Below are positions 1-5,926 of a DNA stretch of 5,926 bases, piece by piece (within the stretch, counting starts at the first letter, position 1; each line of letters opens with the position of its first letter). The translations under genes and the position numbers were made by a program. This DNA is from Comamonadaceae bacterium (GTDB taxonomy: Bacteria; Pseudomonadota; Gammaproteobacteria; Burkholderiales; Burkholderiaceae). Location: positions 1-5,926 of the forward strand of contig CANCCJ010000158.1 in NCBI GenBank assembly GCA_947374535.1, read 5' to 3'. The notes below the pieces were generated by a model that did no database searches, was not told the DNA's origin, and was given only the letters and a program-made list of their open reading frames with translations.

Positions 1-546
1 GACATGGAGTCCAACGGTAAGGGCACGCACATTGATGGCAGTCCTGTTGAAGTGGCCACCGCGCCTGTGTTGTGGGGCGGTTTAGGCATTGACGGTCAAC
101 ACGCCTACTTCCAGCTCATCCACCAAGGCAAGCACTTGGTGCCGATGGACTTCATTGGTTTGCGCACCGAGCGCAGCCCCTTGCCGTTTGCAGCCGAACA
201 TCACCGCGTGGTCTTGCTCAACATGCAAGCCCAAGCCCAAGCGTTAGCCATCGGCCGTACGCCTGAAGAAACTGTGCATGAACTGCGTGACAGTGGCATG
301 GATGAAGCCGAAGTTCAGCGCTTGGCCCCACACCGCAGCTACCCTGGCAACGTGCCCAGCACCACCATTTGGGTGGACGCGCTCACGCCACGCAGCATGG
401 GCGCGCTCATGGCTTTGTATGAACACAAGGTATTCTGCCAAGCCGCCATCTGGGGCATCCACGCCTATGACCAATGGGGCGTCGAGCTGGGCAAGAAAAT
501 GGCTAAAGATATTGAAGCCGCCGAAGCGGCGCGCCTGAAAGCGTGA
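1..546 (+). CDS. pgi: Glucose-6-phosphate isomerase, C-terminal part (5' end outside window)
   Basis: Phosphoglucose isomerase interconverts glucose-6-phosphate and fructose-6-phosphate in the cytoplasm. The window opens inside the gene in frame 1, and the last 181 codons are present. The fragment starts at the DMESNGK motif. Its Glu (codon 7-9) matches E. coli Glu355. Exactly 31 residues later the His of GQHAY (codon 100-102) matches His386. The C-terminal signature YDQWGVELGK ends in a Lys (codon 493-495) that matches Lys514. These three catalytic residues are all present, so this half of the enzyme looks functional. The tail after that Lys is about 16 residues, shorter than in E. coli. The Met at base 4 is internal and is not the start. 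The stop TGA lies 3 bases before the glk ATG, which suggests one transcript and translational coupling. The family call is firm; the missing N-terminal part cannot be judged. Confidence 0.96.
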   Translation, partial: DMESNGKGTHIDGSPVEVATAPVLWGGLGIDGQHAYFQLIHQGKHLVPMDFIGLRTERSPLPFAAEHHRVVLLNMQAQAQALAIGRTPEETVHELRDSGMDEAEVQRLAPHRSYPGNVPSTTIWVDALTPRSMGALMALYEHKVFCQAAIWGIHAYDQWGVELGKKMAKDIEAAEAARLKA

Positions 547-549
547 TGC

Positions 550-1560
550 ATGTTTGAGTCACGCGATCCAACCGTGGCCAACGCAGCAGCTTATCCACGG
601 TTGCTGGGCGACATCGGCGGCACCAATGCCCGCTTTGGCTGGCAGGCGCAGGAAGATGCCCCGATCAGCCATGTACAAGTGTTGCCTTGTGCCGAACACG
701 AATCGTTGTTGGCCGCTGCACAAACGTATCTCACAGAGCAAGGCCTGAGCGCCCCGCCCTGCGCGGCCTTTGGCATTGCCAACCCTGTCACGGGTGATCA
801 AGTGGCCATGACCAACCACCACTGGAAGTTTTCAGTCAACGCCTTGCGCGAAGGTTTGGGTGTGTCGCACTTTTTGCTGCTCAACGACTTCACTGCCTTG
901 GCTTTGTCGCTCATACGCTTGCCCGAATCGCAAAAGCGCCAAATCGGCAGCGGTATGGCGACACCGAATGCCGCCATTGGTTTGATTGGCCCAGGCACCG
1001 GTTTGGGTGTTTCGGGTTTGTTCCCCGTGGGCTACCAAAACAAATGGATACCCATCGCGGGCGAAGGGGGCCACGTCAGCCTGACCGCCACCACTGAACA
1101 CGAGTTTGCAGCCATTCAGCAACTACAAAAACGCTACGGCCATGTTTCTGCCGAACGCGTGATTTCTGGCGCAGGCTTGGTCGATCTATACCACGCCTTG
1201 TGTGATTTGAAAGACGGTCAAGGACGCGAAATCACCACACCTGGCGAAGTGTTAGAACGCGCCCAAGAAGTACCCACCTCCACCGCCAACGAAGCGCTGG
1301 ATATGTTCTGTGGCTTCTTGGGCTCCGTTGCAGGCGACTTGGCCTTTATGCTGGGCGCACGCGGCGGTATCTACATTGGTGGCGGCATCGTGCCGCGTTT
1401 GGGCGAACGTTTTGATGCCTCACCGTTTCGTGAGCGCTTTGAAGCCAAAGGTCGTTTCAAAAAGTATTTACAGGATGTACCGACCTGGGTCATCCACAGC
1501 CCTGTATCGCCCGCCTTGCAAGGAGCTTCGCAGGCTTTGTCATTGACGCAATGGCAATAG
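550..1560 (+). CDS. glk: Glucokinase (Glk family, PF02685 type)
   Basis: Glucokinase phosphorylates glucose with ATP to glucose-6-phosphate in the cytoplasm. The 336-residue product aligns end to end by eye with E. coli Glk (321 aa). The phosphate-binding loop is LLGDIGGTNAR (residues 18-28). MTNHHW lies at 87-92. The catalytic Asp is D113 in LNDFTA. GPGTGLGV is at 148-154, and the sugar-binding residues are E172 and H175 in GEGGHV plus E202 in HVSAERV. GGIYIGGGIVPR (272-283) and FRERFEAKGRFKKY (293-306) complete the family pattern. About 13 residues precede the core, slightly more than in E. coli. ATG 550 is chosen because an in-frame TGA lies two codons upstream. Its ribosome binding site is weak (GAAAG at 537-541), consistent with coupling to pgi translation. 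There is no fused HexR-type regulator domain, unlike the Glk of Burkholderia. No ROK-family signature is seen. Confidence 0.95.
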   Translation: MFESRDPTVANAAAYPRLLGDIGGTNARFGWQAQEDAPISHVQVLPCAEHESLLAAAQTYLTEQGLSAPPCAAFGIANPVTGDQVAMTNHHWKFSVNALREGLGVSHFLLLNDFTALALSLIRLPESQKRQIGSGMATPNAAIGLIGPGTGLGVSGLFPVGYQNKWIPIAGEGGHVSLTATTEHEFAAIQQLQKRYGHVSAERVISGAGLVDLYHALCDLKDGQGREITTPGEVLERAQEVPTSTANEALDMFCGFLGSVAGDLAFMLGARGGIYIGGGIVPRLGERFDASPFRERFEAKGRFKKYLQDVPTWVIHSPVSPALQGASQALSLTQWQ

Positions 1561-1588
1561 TTTTTCCACCTATATGCAACTTCGCAGC

Positions 1589-1617
1589 TTGACTGCAGGG
1601 GAATGCGCAGGTTCAAA
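1589..1617 (+). promoter_or_regulatory. Weak candidate sigma-70 promoter for ppc
   Basis: TTGACT (1589-1594) matches the -35 consensus at five of six positions. It is followed 17 bases later by TTCAAA (1612-1617), a poor -10 match at three of six. If real, transcription would begin near 1624, downstream of ATG 1603 and upstream of ATG 1639, so only the later ppc start could be used. The gap between glk and ppc shows no terminator hairpin, so read-through from pgi-glk is equally possible. This is a motif guess only. Confidence 0.2.
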
Positions 1618-1638
1618 CATCACAAACTAGAGCACTAC

Positions 1639-4494
1639 ATGACTGACAAAACTTCAGCCAAAGCCACACAGCAGGCCAAAGAAAACGAACGCCCATTAGT
1701 AGAAGACATTCGACTCTTGGGCCGCATCTTGGGCGATGTGATTCGCGAACAAGAAGGCAAAGAAGCGTATGAGTTAGTCGAACAAGTGCGCAAACTCTCG
1801 GTGGCCTTTCGCCGCGACGCCGATACCAGCGCCGACAAAGCGCTGAAAAAACTCTTGGCCTCTCTAAGCGCCGAAGCCACGGTCAGCGTCATTCGCGCCT
1901 TCACTTACTTCAGCCATTTGGCCAACCTCGCCGAAGACCGCCACCACATTCGCCGCCGTGCCATTCATGAACGCGCAGGCCACACGCAAGAAGGCAGCTT
2001 GTCTGTCGCCTTGAGTCGCCTCAAGGCCGCTGGCATTGCGCCCAAGAGCATCGTACAAACATTGGCGCACAGCCATGTGTCGCCTGTACTCACCGCTCAC
2101 CCCACCGAAGTGCAACGCAAAAGTATCTTGGATGCCGAGCGTGGCATTGCCCAGCTGCTAGGTTTGCGCGACGACATCAAATCACGCTCGGCCCTACACG
2201 CCTCCGCCAAAGCGCCAGATGCGTTGGCACAACGCGAACTCGCCGCCAACGAAATGCAACTGCGCGCACGCGTGTTGCAGCTGTGGCAAACCCGTTTGTT
2301 GCGTTTCACCAAACTCACCGTGTCGGACGAAATTGAAAATGCGCTCAGCTATTACGAATCCACATTCCTCAGTGAAATTCCCAAGCTCTACGCTGACCTC
2401 GAAGCTGAGTTAGGTCACGCCCACGTCCACAGCTTTTTGCGCATGGGCCAATGGATTGGTGGCGACCGCGATGGCAACCCCAACGTCAACGCTGACACCT
2501 TGCGCTTTGCGCTGCGTCGCCAATGCGATGTGGCCTTGCGTCACTACCTGACCGAGCTGCATTACCTCGGCACTGAGTTATCGATGTCGGCCATGTTGGT
2601 CGATGTCACGCCAGAGATGCATGCCTTGGCCGACCGCTCGCCTGACACCAACGCGCACCGCCAAGACGAGCCCTATCGCCGCGCCCTCACCGGCATGTAC
2701 GCACGTTTGGCTGCCACGCTCAAAGACCTCACAGGGGGCGATGCGGCGCGCCATGCGGTGGCGCCACAAAACCCTTATCTGTCAGCCCAAGAGTTACTCA
2801 CCGATTTGCGCGTGATCGCTGAGTCGCTCGAAGCCCAACACGGCAGCGCCTTGATGGCACAACGCCTGACCCCTTTGATGCGTGCGGTGGAGGTGTTTGG
2901 CTTTCACCTCGCCACGGTGGACTTGCGCCAAAGCTCTGACCAGCACGAGTTGGTGGTGGCCGAGTTGCTGGCCACAGCAGGCGTGGAGAAACACTATGTC
3001 AAGCTCAATGAAGCACAACGCGTTGAAGTACTGAACCAACTGCTGCACGACGCACGTCCGCTGCGCGTGATGGGCGCCAACTATTCCGAACTCGCCCTCA
3101 AAGAACTGGCGATTTTCGAAACCGCACGCGAGATGTTGGAAACATTTGGCAAAGACGCGATTCGCCACTACATCATCAGCCACACCGAAACCGTGAGTGA
3201 CTTGCTCGAAGTGCTGTTGCTGCAAAAAGAAACCGGCTTGATGCGCGGCACCTTGGGCAGCAAAACATCGACGTGCGATTTGATTGTGGTGCCTTTGTTT
3301 GAAACCATCGAAGACTTGCGTTGTGCCGCCGACATCATGGGTGGCTTCTACGCCATCGACGGCGTGGCCAATTTGGTCAAGCGCAGCGGTGGTGAGCAAG
3401 ACATCATGTTGGGCTACTCCGACAGCAACAAAGACGGCGGCATCTTCACCAGCAACTGGGAGCTTTATCGTGCCGAGATTGCCTTGGTCACTTTGTTTGA
3501 TGGTTTATTCAAACAACACGACATCACCCTGCGCATGTTTCACGGCCGTGGCGGCACAGTCGGTCGTGGCGGCGGCCCCAGCTACCAAGCAATTTTGGCG
3601 CAGCCCCCAGGCACGGTGCGCGGGCAAATTCGTCTGACCGAGCAAGGCGAAGTGATTGGCTCCAAATATGCCAACCCCGAAATTGGTCGACGCAATTTAG
3701 AAACCCTTGTAGCCGCCACCTTAGAAGCAACCCTGCTGCAAGCTACCAAGCCAGCACCGCAAGCGTTCTTAGATGCCGCGCAGTGGCTCTCACACGCCAG
3801 CATGGCCGCTTACCGTGGCTTGGTGTACGAGACGCCGGGCTTCACCGACTACTTCTTTGCGTCCACGCCTTTGCGTGAAATTGCAGAGCTCAACATTGGC
3901 TCACGCCCTGCAGCGCGTCCTAAAAGCGGTAATGCGTCACCACGCATTGAAGACTTGCGTGCCATCCCTTGGGGCTTTAGCTGGGGCCAATGCCGCTTGA
4001 CCCTGCCTGGCTGGTTGGGCTTTGGCTCAGCGGTGGACCAGTTCATCCACCAGCACCCCACGCTCAAACCCAAAGATGCGCTGGCCTTGCTGCAAAAAAT
4101 GCAACGCCAATGGCCGTTCTTTCGCTCACTGCTGTCGAACCTCGACATGGTGTTGTCTAAGAGCGACCTAGGGCTGGCTTCACGCTACGCCGAGTTGGTC
4201 AGTGACACCCGCTTGCGCAAGAAGATTTTTGGGTTGATCGAGGCTGAATGGCACCGCACCTCAGATGCCTTGAAGCGCATCACCGGTGACAAACAGCGTT
4301 TGGTCAACAACGCCGCGCTGGAGCGCTCGATGCGCCACCGCTTCCCCTACATCGACCCATTGCACCATTTGCAAGTGGAATTGATTCGCCGTTATCGCGA
4401 AGGCAAGCGCCCGCAAGACCGTGATGAGAAAGCCCAACGCGGCATTCACATCTCGATCAACGGCATTGCGGCGGGGTTGCGCAACACCGGCTAA
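1639..4494 (+). CDS. ppc: Phosphoenolpyruvate carboxylase
   Basis: PEP carboxylase converts PEP and bicarbonate to oxaloacetate and phosphate, the main anaplerotic step feeding the TCA cycle. It is a cytoplasmic enzyme, normally a homotetramer. From ATG 1639 the product is 951 aa (E. coli has 883). Conserved sites, numbered from this start, are H154 in TAHPTE, K598 in [10 protein letters not shown], and H635 and R643 in [14 protein letters not shown]. The C-terminus is complete and ends RNTG. The feedback-inhibitor (aspartate/malate) site appears intact: R643, K841 (LSKSDL), R901 (HRFPYIDP) and N949 match E. coli R587, K773, R832 and N881. Allosteric inhibition by aspartate is therefore expected from the family. 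The alternative start ATG 1603 would add 12 residues. It is disfavoured because its purine-rich AGGGGA directly abuts the ATG, whereas ATG 1639 has AGAG six bases upstream. The gene lies 78 bases after glk, possibly on the same transcript. No frameshift or missing motif is seen. Confidence 0.97.
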   Translation: MTDKTSAKATQQAKENERPLVEDIRLLGRILGDVIREQEGKEAYELVEQVRKLSVAFRRDADTSADKALKKLLASLSAEATVSVIRAFTYFSHLANLAEDRHHIRRRAIHERAGHTQEGSLSVALSRLKAAGIAPKSIVQTLAHSHVSPVLTAHPTEVQRKSILDAERGIAQLLGLRDDIKSRSALHASAKAPDALAQRELAANEMQLRARVLQLWQTRLLRFTKLTVSDEIENALSYYESTFLSEIPKLYADLEAELGHAHVHSFLRMGQWIGGDRDGNPNVNADTLRFALRRQCDVALRHYLTELHYLGTELSMSAMLVDVTPEMHALADRSPDTNAHRQDEPYRRALTGMYARLAATLKDLTGGDAARHAVAPQNPYLSAQELLTDLRVIAESLEAQHGSALMAQRLTPLMRAVEVFGFHLATVDLRQSSDQHELVVAELLATAGVEKHYVKLNEAQRVEVLNQLLHDARPLRVMGANYSELALKELAIFETAREMLETFGKDAIRHYIISHTETVSDLLEVLLLQKETGLMRGTLGSKTSTCDLIVVPLFETIEDLRCAADIMGGFYAIDGVANLVKRSGGEQDIMLGYSDSNKDGGIFTSNWELYRAEIALVTLFDGLFKQHDITLRMFHGRGGTVGRGGGPSYQAILAQPPGTVRGQIRLTEQGEVIGSKYANPEIGRRNLETLVAATLEATLLQATKPAPQAFLDAAQWLSHASMAAYRGLVYETPGFTDYFFASTPLREIAELNIGSRPAARPKSGNASPRIEDLRAIPWGFSWGQCRLTLPGWLGFGSAVDQFIHQHPTLKPKDALALLQKMQRQWPFFRSLLSNLDMVLSKSDLGLASRYAELVSDTRLRKKIFGLIEAEWHRTSDALKRITGDKQRLVNNAALERSMRHRFPYIDPLHHLQVELIRRYREGKRPQDRDEKAQRGIHISINGIAAGLRNTG

Positions 4495-4518
4495 ATCCAA
4501 GCAGCCTGCACAAAAAGA

Positions 4519-4540
4519 AACGCCACCCAAGGGTGGCGTT
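4519..4540 (-). terminator. Rho-independent terminator of the dctP operon, possibly bidirectional
   Basis: AACGCCACC (4519-4527) pairs perfectly with GGTGGCGTT (4532-4540) around a 4-base loop, giving a 9-bp GC-rich stem. Read on the - strand the stem is followed by TCTTTTTG, a good U-tract, about 28 bases after the dctP stop. Read on the + strand the stem is followed by CTGCATAG, a poor tail, about 24 bases after the ppc stop. It therefore fits best as the terminator of the leftward operon and may only weakly end ppc transcription. Confidence 0.85.
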
Positions 4541-4567
4541 CTGCATAGCGCGTTGATCTAAAAGAAA

Positions 4568-5587
4568 TTACTTCTTAGTGCGCAAACGTGTCAGCTCTTT
4601 CTGTGTGTCGCCCCACAGGTCCATGCCCACATTGGTGGCGATGCCTGCGTTGACGTGGGTGAGTTTGTCGCGCATGCGGTTGACTTCGGCCACCGACAAC
4701 TCGTTGACTTGCATGCCTTTTGCTTTCAAGTCACCCAAGGCTTTGGCAGCTTCGTCACGCGTGTCTTTGCGCTCAAAGTCGCGGCTCACGCGTGCGGCAT
4801 CAAGCAAGATTTTTTGTTCGGTCTTGCTCAAGCCATCCCACCACTTTTTGCTCACTGTGACGATCCAAGGGCTGTAAACGTGGTTGGTCACACTCAAGTA
4901 CTTTTGCACTTCGTAGAACTTGCTCGACAAGATGGTGTTGTAAGGGTTTTCTTGGCCATCCACGGTTTTGGTTTCCAAAGCGCTGAACAACTCAGAGAAA
5001 GGCATAGGCACCGCATTCGCACCCAAGATCTTGAAACTGTCGAGATACACATTGTTTTGCATCACACGCAGCTTGACGTCGTTCAAGTCTTCCAGTTTGG
5101 TGACGGGGCGCTTGCTGTTGGTCAGGTTACGAAAACCGTTTTCCCAATAAGCCAAACCCACCAAACCTTTGTCTTGCAACTTGTCCATCACTTTTTGGCC
5201 GATGGGACCGTCCAATACCGCATCCGCTTCTTTGGCGTTGTTGAACAAGAAGGGGGTGTCCCACAAAGCCATCTCTTTGGTGATGCCTACCAACGTGGCG
5301 GTGGAGCCCACCATCATCTCTTGTGCGCCACCAATCAAGGCTTGTTGCATTTGGGTGTCAGGCCCCAAGGCGGCTGCGCCAATGGCGCGCACTTTCATCT
5401 TGCCGCCAGAGGCTTTTTCAACTTGCTCAGCAAACACCTTGGCCGCACGGCCTTGGTTGCTTTGCTCGTTCAAGCCATAGCCAAAGCGAATCAAACGGGG
5501 CTTGATGTCTTGCGCGAAGGCAGAAAACGAGGCACTGGCCACAGCCACGGTGGCTGCAGCAATCAGGGTTCGACGAAGAAAAGTCAT
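4568..5587 (-). CDS. dctP: TRAP transporter periplasmic substrate-binding protein, DctP family
   Basis: This is the extracytoplasmic solute receptor of a TRAP transporter (DctP/PF03480 type). It binds a carboxylate ligand in the periplasm and hands it to the QM permease. The 339-residue product starts with a Sec signal peptide: RR near the start, a hydrophobic core AATVAVASAS (11-20), and likely cleavage after AFA at residue 25. Family features follow in order: ALGPDTQMQQALIGGAQEM (73-91), GFRNLTN (151-157), KLRVMQ (172-177), then PFSELFSALETKTVDGQENP (196-215). R174 corresponds to the ligand carboxylate-binding Arg of SiaP (R147), and R153 to its R127. The start is fixed by AAGGAGA (5594-5600) six bases before the ATG. 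The dctM-type gene ends 24 bases upstream, so the two are co-transcribed. The symbol reflects the family; the ligand is not evident from the sequence and could be a C4-dicarboxylate, a sugar acid or another hydroxy acid. Confidence 0.93.
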   Translation of the reverse strand: MTFLRRTLIAAATVAVASASFSAFAQDIKPRLIRFGYGLNEQSNQGRAAKVFAEQVEKASGGKMKVRAIGAAALGPDTQMQQALIGGAQEMMVGSTATLVGITKEMALWDTPFLFNNAKEADAVLDGPIGQKVMDKLQDKGLVGLAYWENGFRNLTNSKRPVTKLEDLNDVKLRVMQNNVYLDSFKILGANAVPMPFSELFSALETKTVDGQENPYNTILSSKFYEVQKYLSVTNHVYSPWIVTVSKKWWDGLSKTEQKILLDAARVSRDFERKDTRDEAAKALGDLKAKGMQVNELSVAEVNRMRDKLTHVNAGIATNVGMDLWGDTQKELTRLRTKK

Positions 5588-5593
5588 GGGAAG

Positions 5594-5600
5594 TCTCCTT
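5594..5600 (-). promoter_or_regulatory. Strong ribosome binding site of dctP
   Basis: AAGGAGA on the - strand lies six bases before the dctP ATG, inside the 24-base gap after the permease stop. It is the best Shine-Dalgarno sequence among the starts in this window. This fits the need for more binding protein than permease from one message. Confidence 0.8.
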
Positions 5601-5611
5601 GGGTTAAAAAC

Positions 5612-5926
5612 TTATCGCATCCACGCCACAGGGGCGGTCACGATTTGTGGGAACAAAACAAACGCAGTCAAGATGATGAGGTAGGTCACCAAAAACGGGT
5701 TCACCCCTTTGATGACTTGATGCATGGACAAACGCCCCACACCCGCCACCACATTGAGCACGGTGCCTACAGGCGGCGTGATCAAACCAATCGCGCCATT
5801 GAGCACAAACATCAACCCGAAATACACGGGGTCAATGCCAGCCTTCACAGCGATGGGCAACATCACGGGCGCAAAAATCAAAATCGTGGGCGTCAAGTCA
5901 AGTGCTGTACCAATCAACACCAGTGT
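5612..5926 (-). CDS. dctM: TRAP transporter large permease subunit, DctM type, C-terminal part (5' end outside window)
   Basis: The large membrane subunit of a TRAP transporter carries the solute and couples uptake to sodium or proton flow across the inner membrane. The last 104 codons are present in a frame that stays open to the window edge; the GTG at 5918-5920 is internal. Visible family features are the hydrophobic stretch with LDLTPTILI, the segment IDPVYFGLMFVLNGAIGLITPPVGTVLN containing the conserved GLITPPVG loop, and a final membrane helix FLVTYLIILTAFVLF close to the C-terminus. It ends in WMR and TAA, 24 bases before dctP on the same strand. A small DctQ subunit is expected upstream, or fused to this protein, but lies outside the window. 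The GTVL after PPVG resembles sugar-acid TRAP permeases as I recall them, which is only a weak hint at substrate. Confidence 0.93.
   Translation of the reverse strand, partial: TLVLIGTALDLTPTILIFAPVMLPIAVKAGIDPVYFGLMFVLNGAIGLITPPVGTVLNVVAGVGRLSMHQVIKGVNPFLVTYLIILTAFVLFPQIVTAPVAWMR

Noticed and set aside
832..1122. A 96-codon open frame on the - strand over glk
   Set aside because: It covers the catalytic core of glucokinase in antisense and shows no motif or ribosome binding site worth noting.
1543..1576. Possible promoter made of TTGACG (1543-1548) and TATATG (1571-1576)
   Set aside because: The spacing is 22 bases, well outside the usual 16-18, so the two boxes are unlikely to act together.
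1558..1600. T-run right after the glk stop as a possible terminator
   Set aside because: No stable hairpin precedes the Ts. The only nearby pairing is a 4-bp GCAG/CTGC stem downstream of them.
2794..3399. A 201-codon open frame on the - strand inside ppc
   Set aside because: It lies wholly antisense to a strongly conserved part of PEP carboxylase. Its product is rich in His, Gln and Ala with no recognisable motif. Long antisense frames are common in such codon-biased genes.
5169..5480. A 103-codon open frame on the + strand over dctP
   Set aside because: It is antisense to conserved TRAP binding-protein sequence and resembles no family; it is a shadow of dctP.
1..5926. Search for CRISPR repeats, insertion-sequence ends, tRNA genes, riboswitches or other accessory systems
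   Set aside because: No direct-repeat arrays, transposase motifs, tRNA-like folds or transferred-looking base composition were seen; the window is almost fully explained by five conserved genes.

Overview
The window looks like an ordinary chromosomal segment of a beta-proteobacterium, most likely Burkholderiales and probably near the Comamonadaceae (a Limnohabitans/Rhodoferax/Polaromonas-like organism). This is inferred from the moderately GC-rich coding sequence, the style of the 951-residue PEP carboxylase, and a TRAP transporter with its own binding protein. It was not tested by a database search. Nearly all bases are coding. I saw no RNA gene, insertion sequence, CRISPR array, prophage or integron feature.

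Left half, + strand (1-4494): three central-carbon genes lie head to tail. The 3' end of pgi (glucose-6-phosphate isomerase, cut by the window edge) is followed after 3 bases by glk (glucokinase, Glk/PF02685 type). After a 78-base gap comes ppc (phosphoenolpyruvate carboxylase). Glk makes glucose-6-phosphate and Pgi converts it to fructose-6-phosphate, so the first two form a two-step entry into hexose metabolism. Ppc makes oxaloacetate from PEP and refills the TCA cycle. All three genes share reading frame 1. They are separated only by a TGA (544-546) and a TAG (1558-1560).

Middle (4495-4567): a short convergent intergenic region holds a 9-bp perfect hairpin. It has a T-rich tail when read on the - strand and only a poor tail on the + strand. 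It is best read as the terminator of the leftward transporter operon and perhaps also the end of the ppc transcript.

Right part, - strand (4568-5926): part of a TRAP (tripartite ATP-independent periplasmic) transporter operon. The 3' end of the large permease gene (dctM type, cut by the window edge) is followed after 24 bases by a complete periplasmic binding protein gene (dctP type). The binding-protein gene has a strong ribosome binding site and is the last gene before the terminator. The substrate is a carboxylate of unknown identity.

I found no convincing undescribed system. The points worth checking are the single-stop, same-frame junction between pgi and glk, the uncertain start of ppc, the asymmetric shared terminator, and the permease-before-binding-protein gene order with an unknown ligand.
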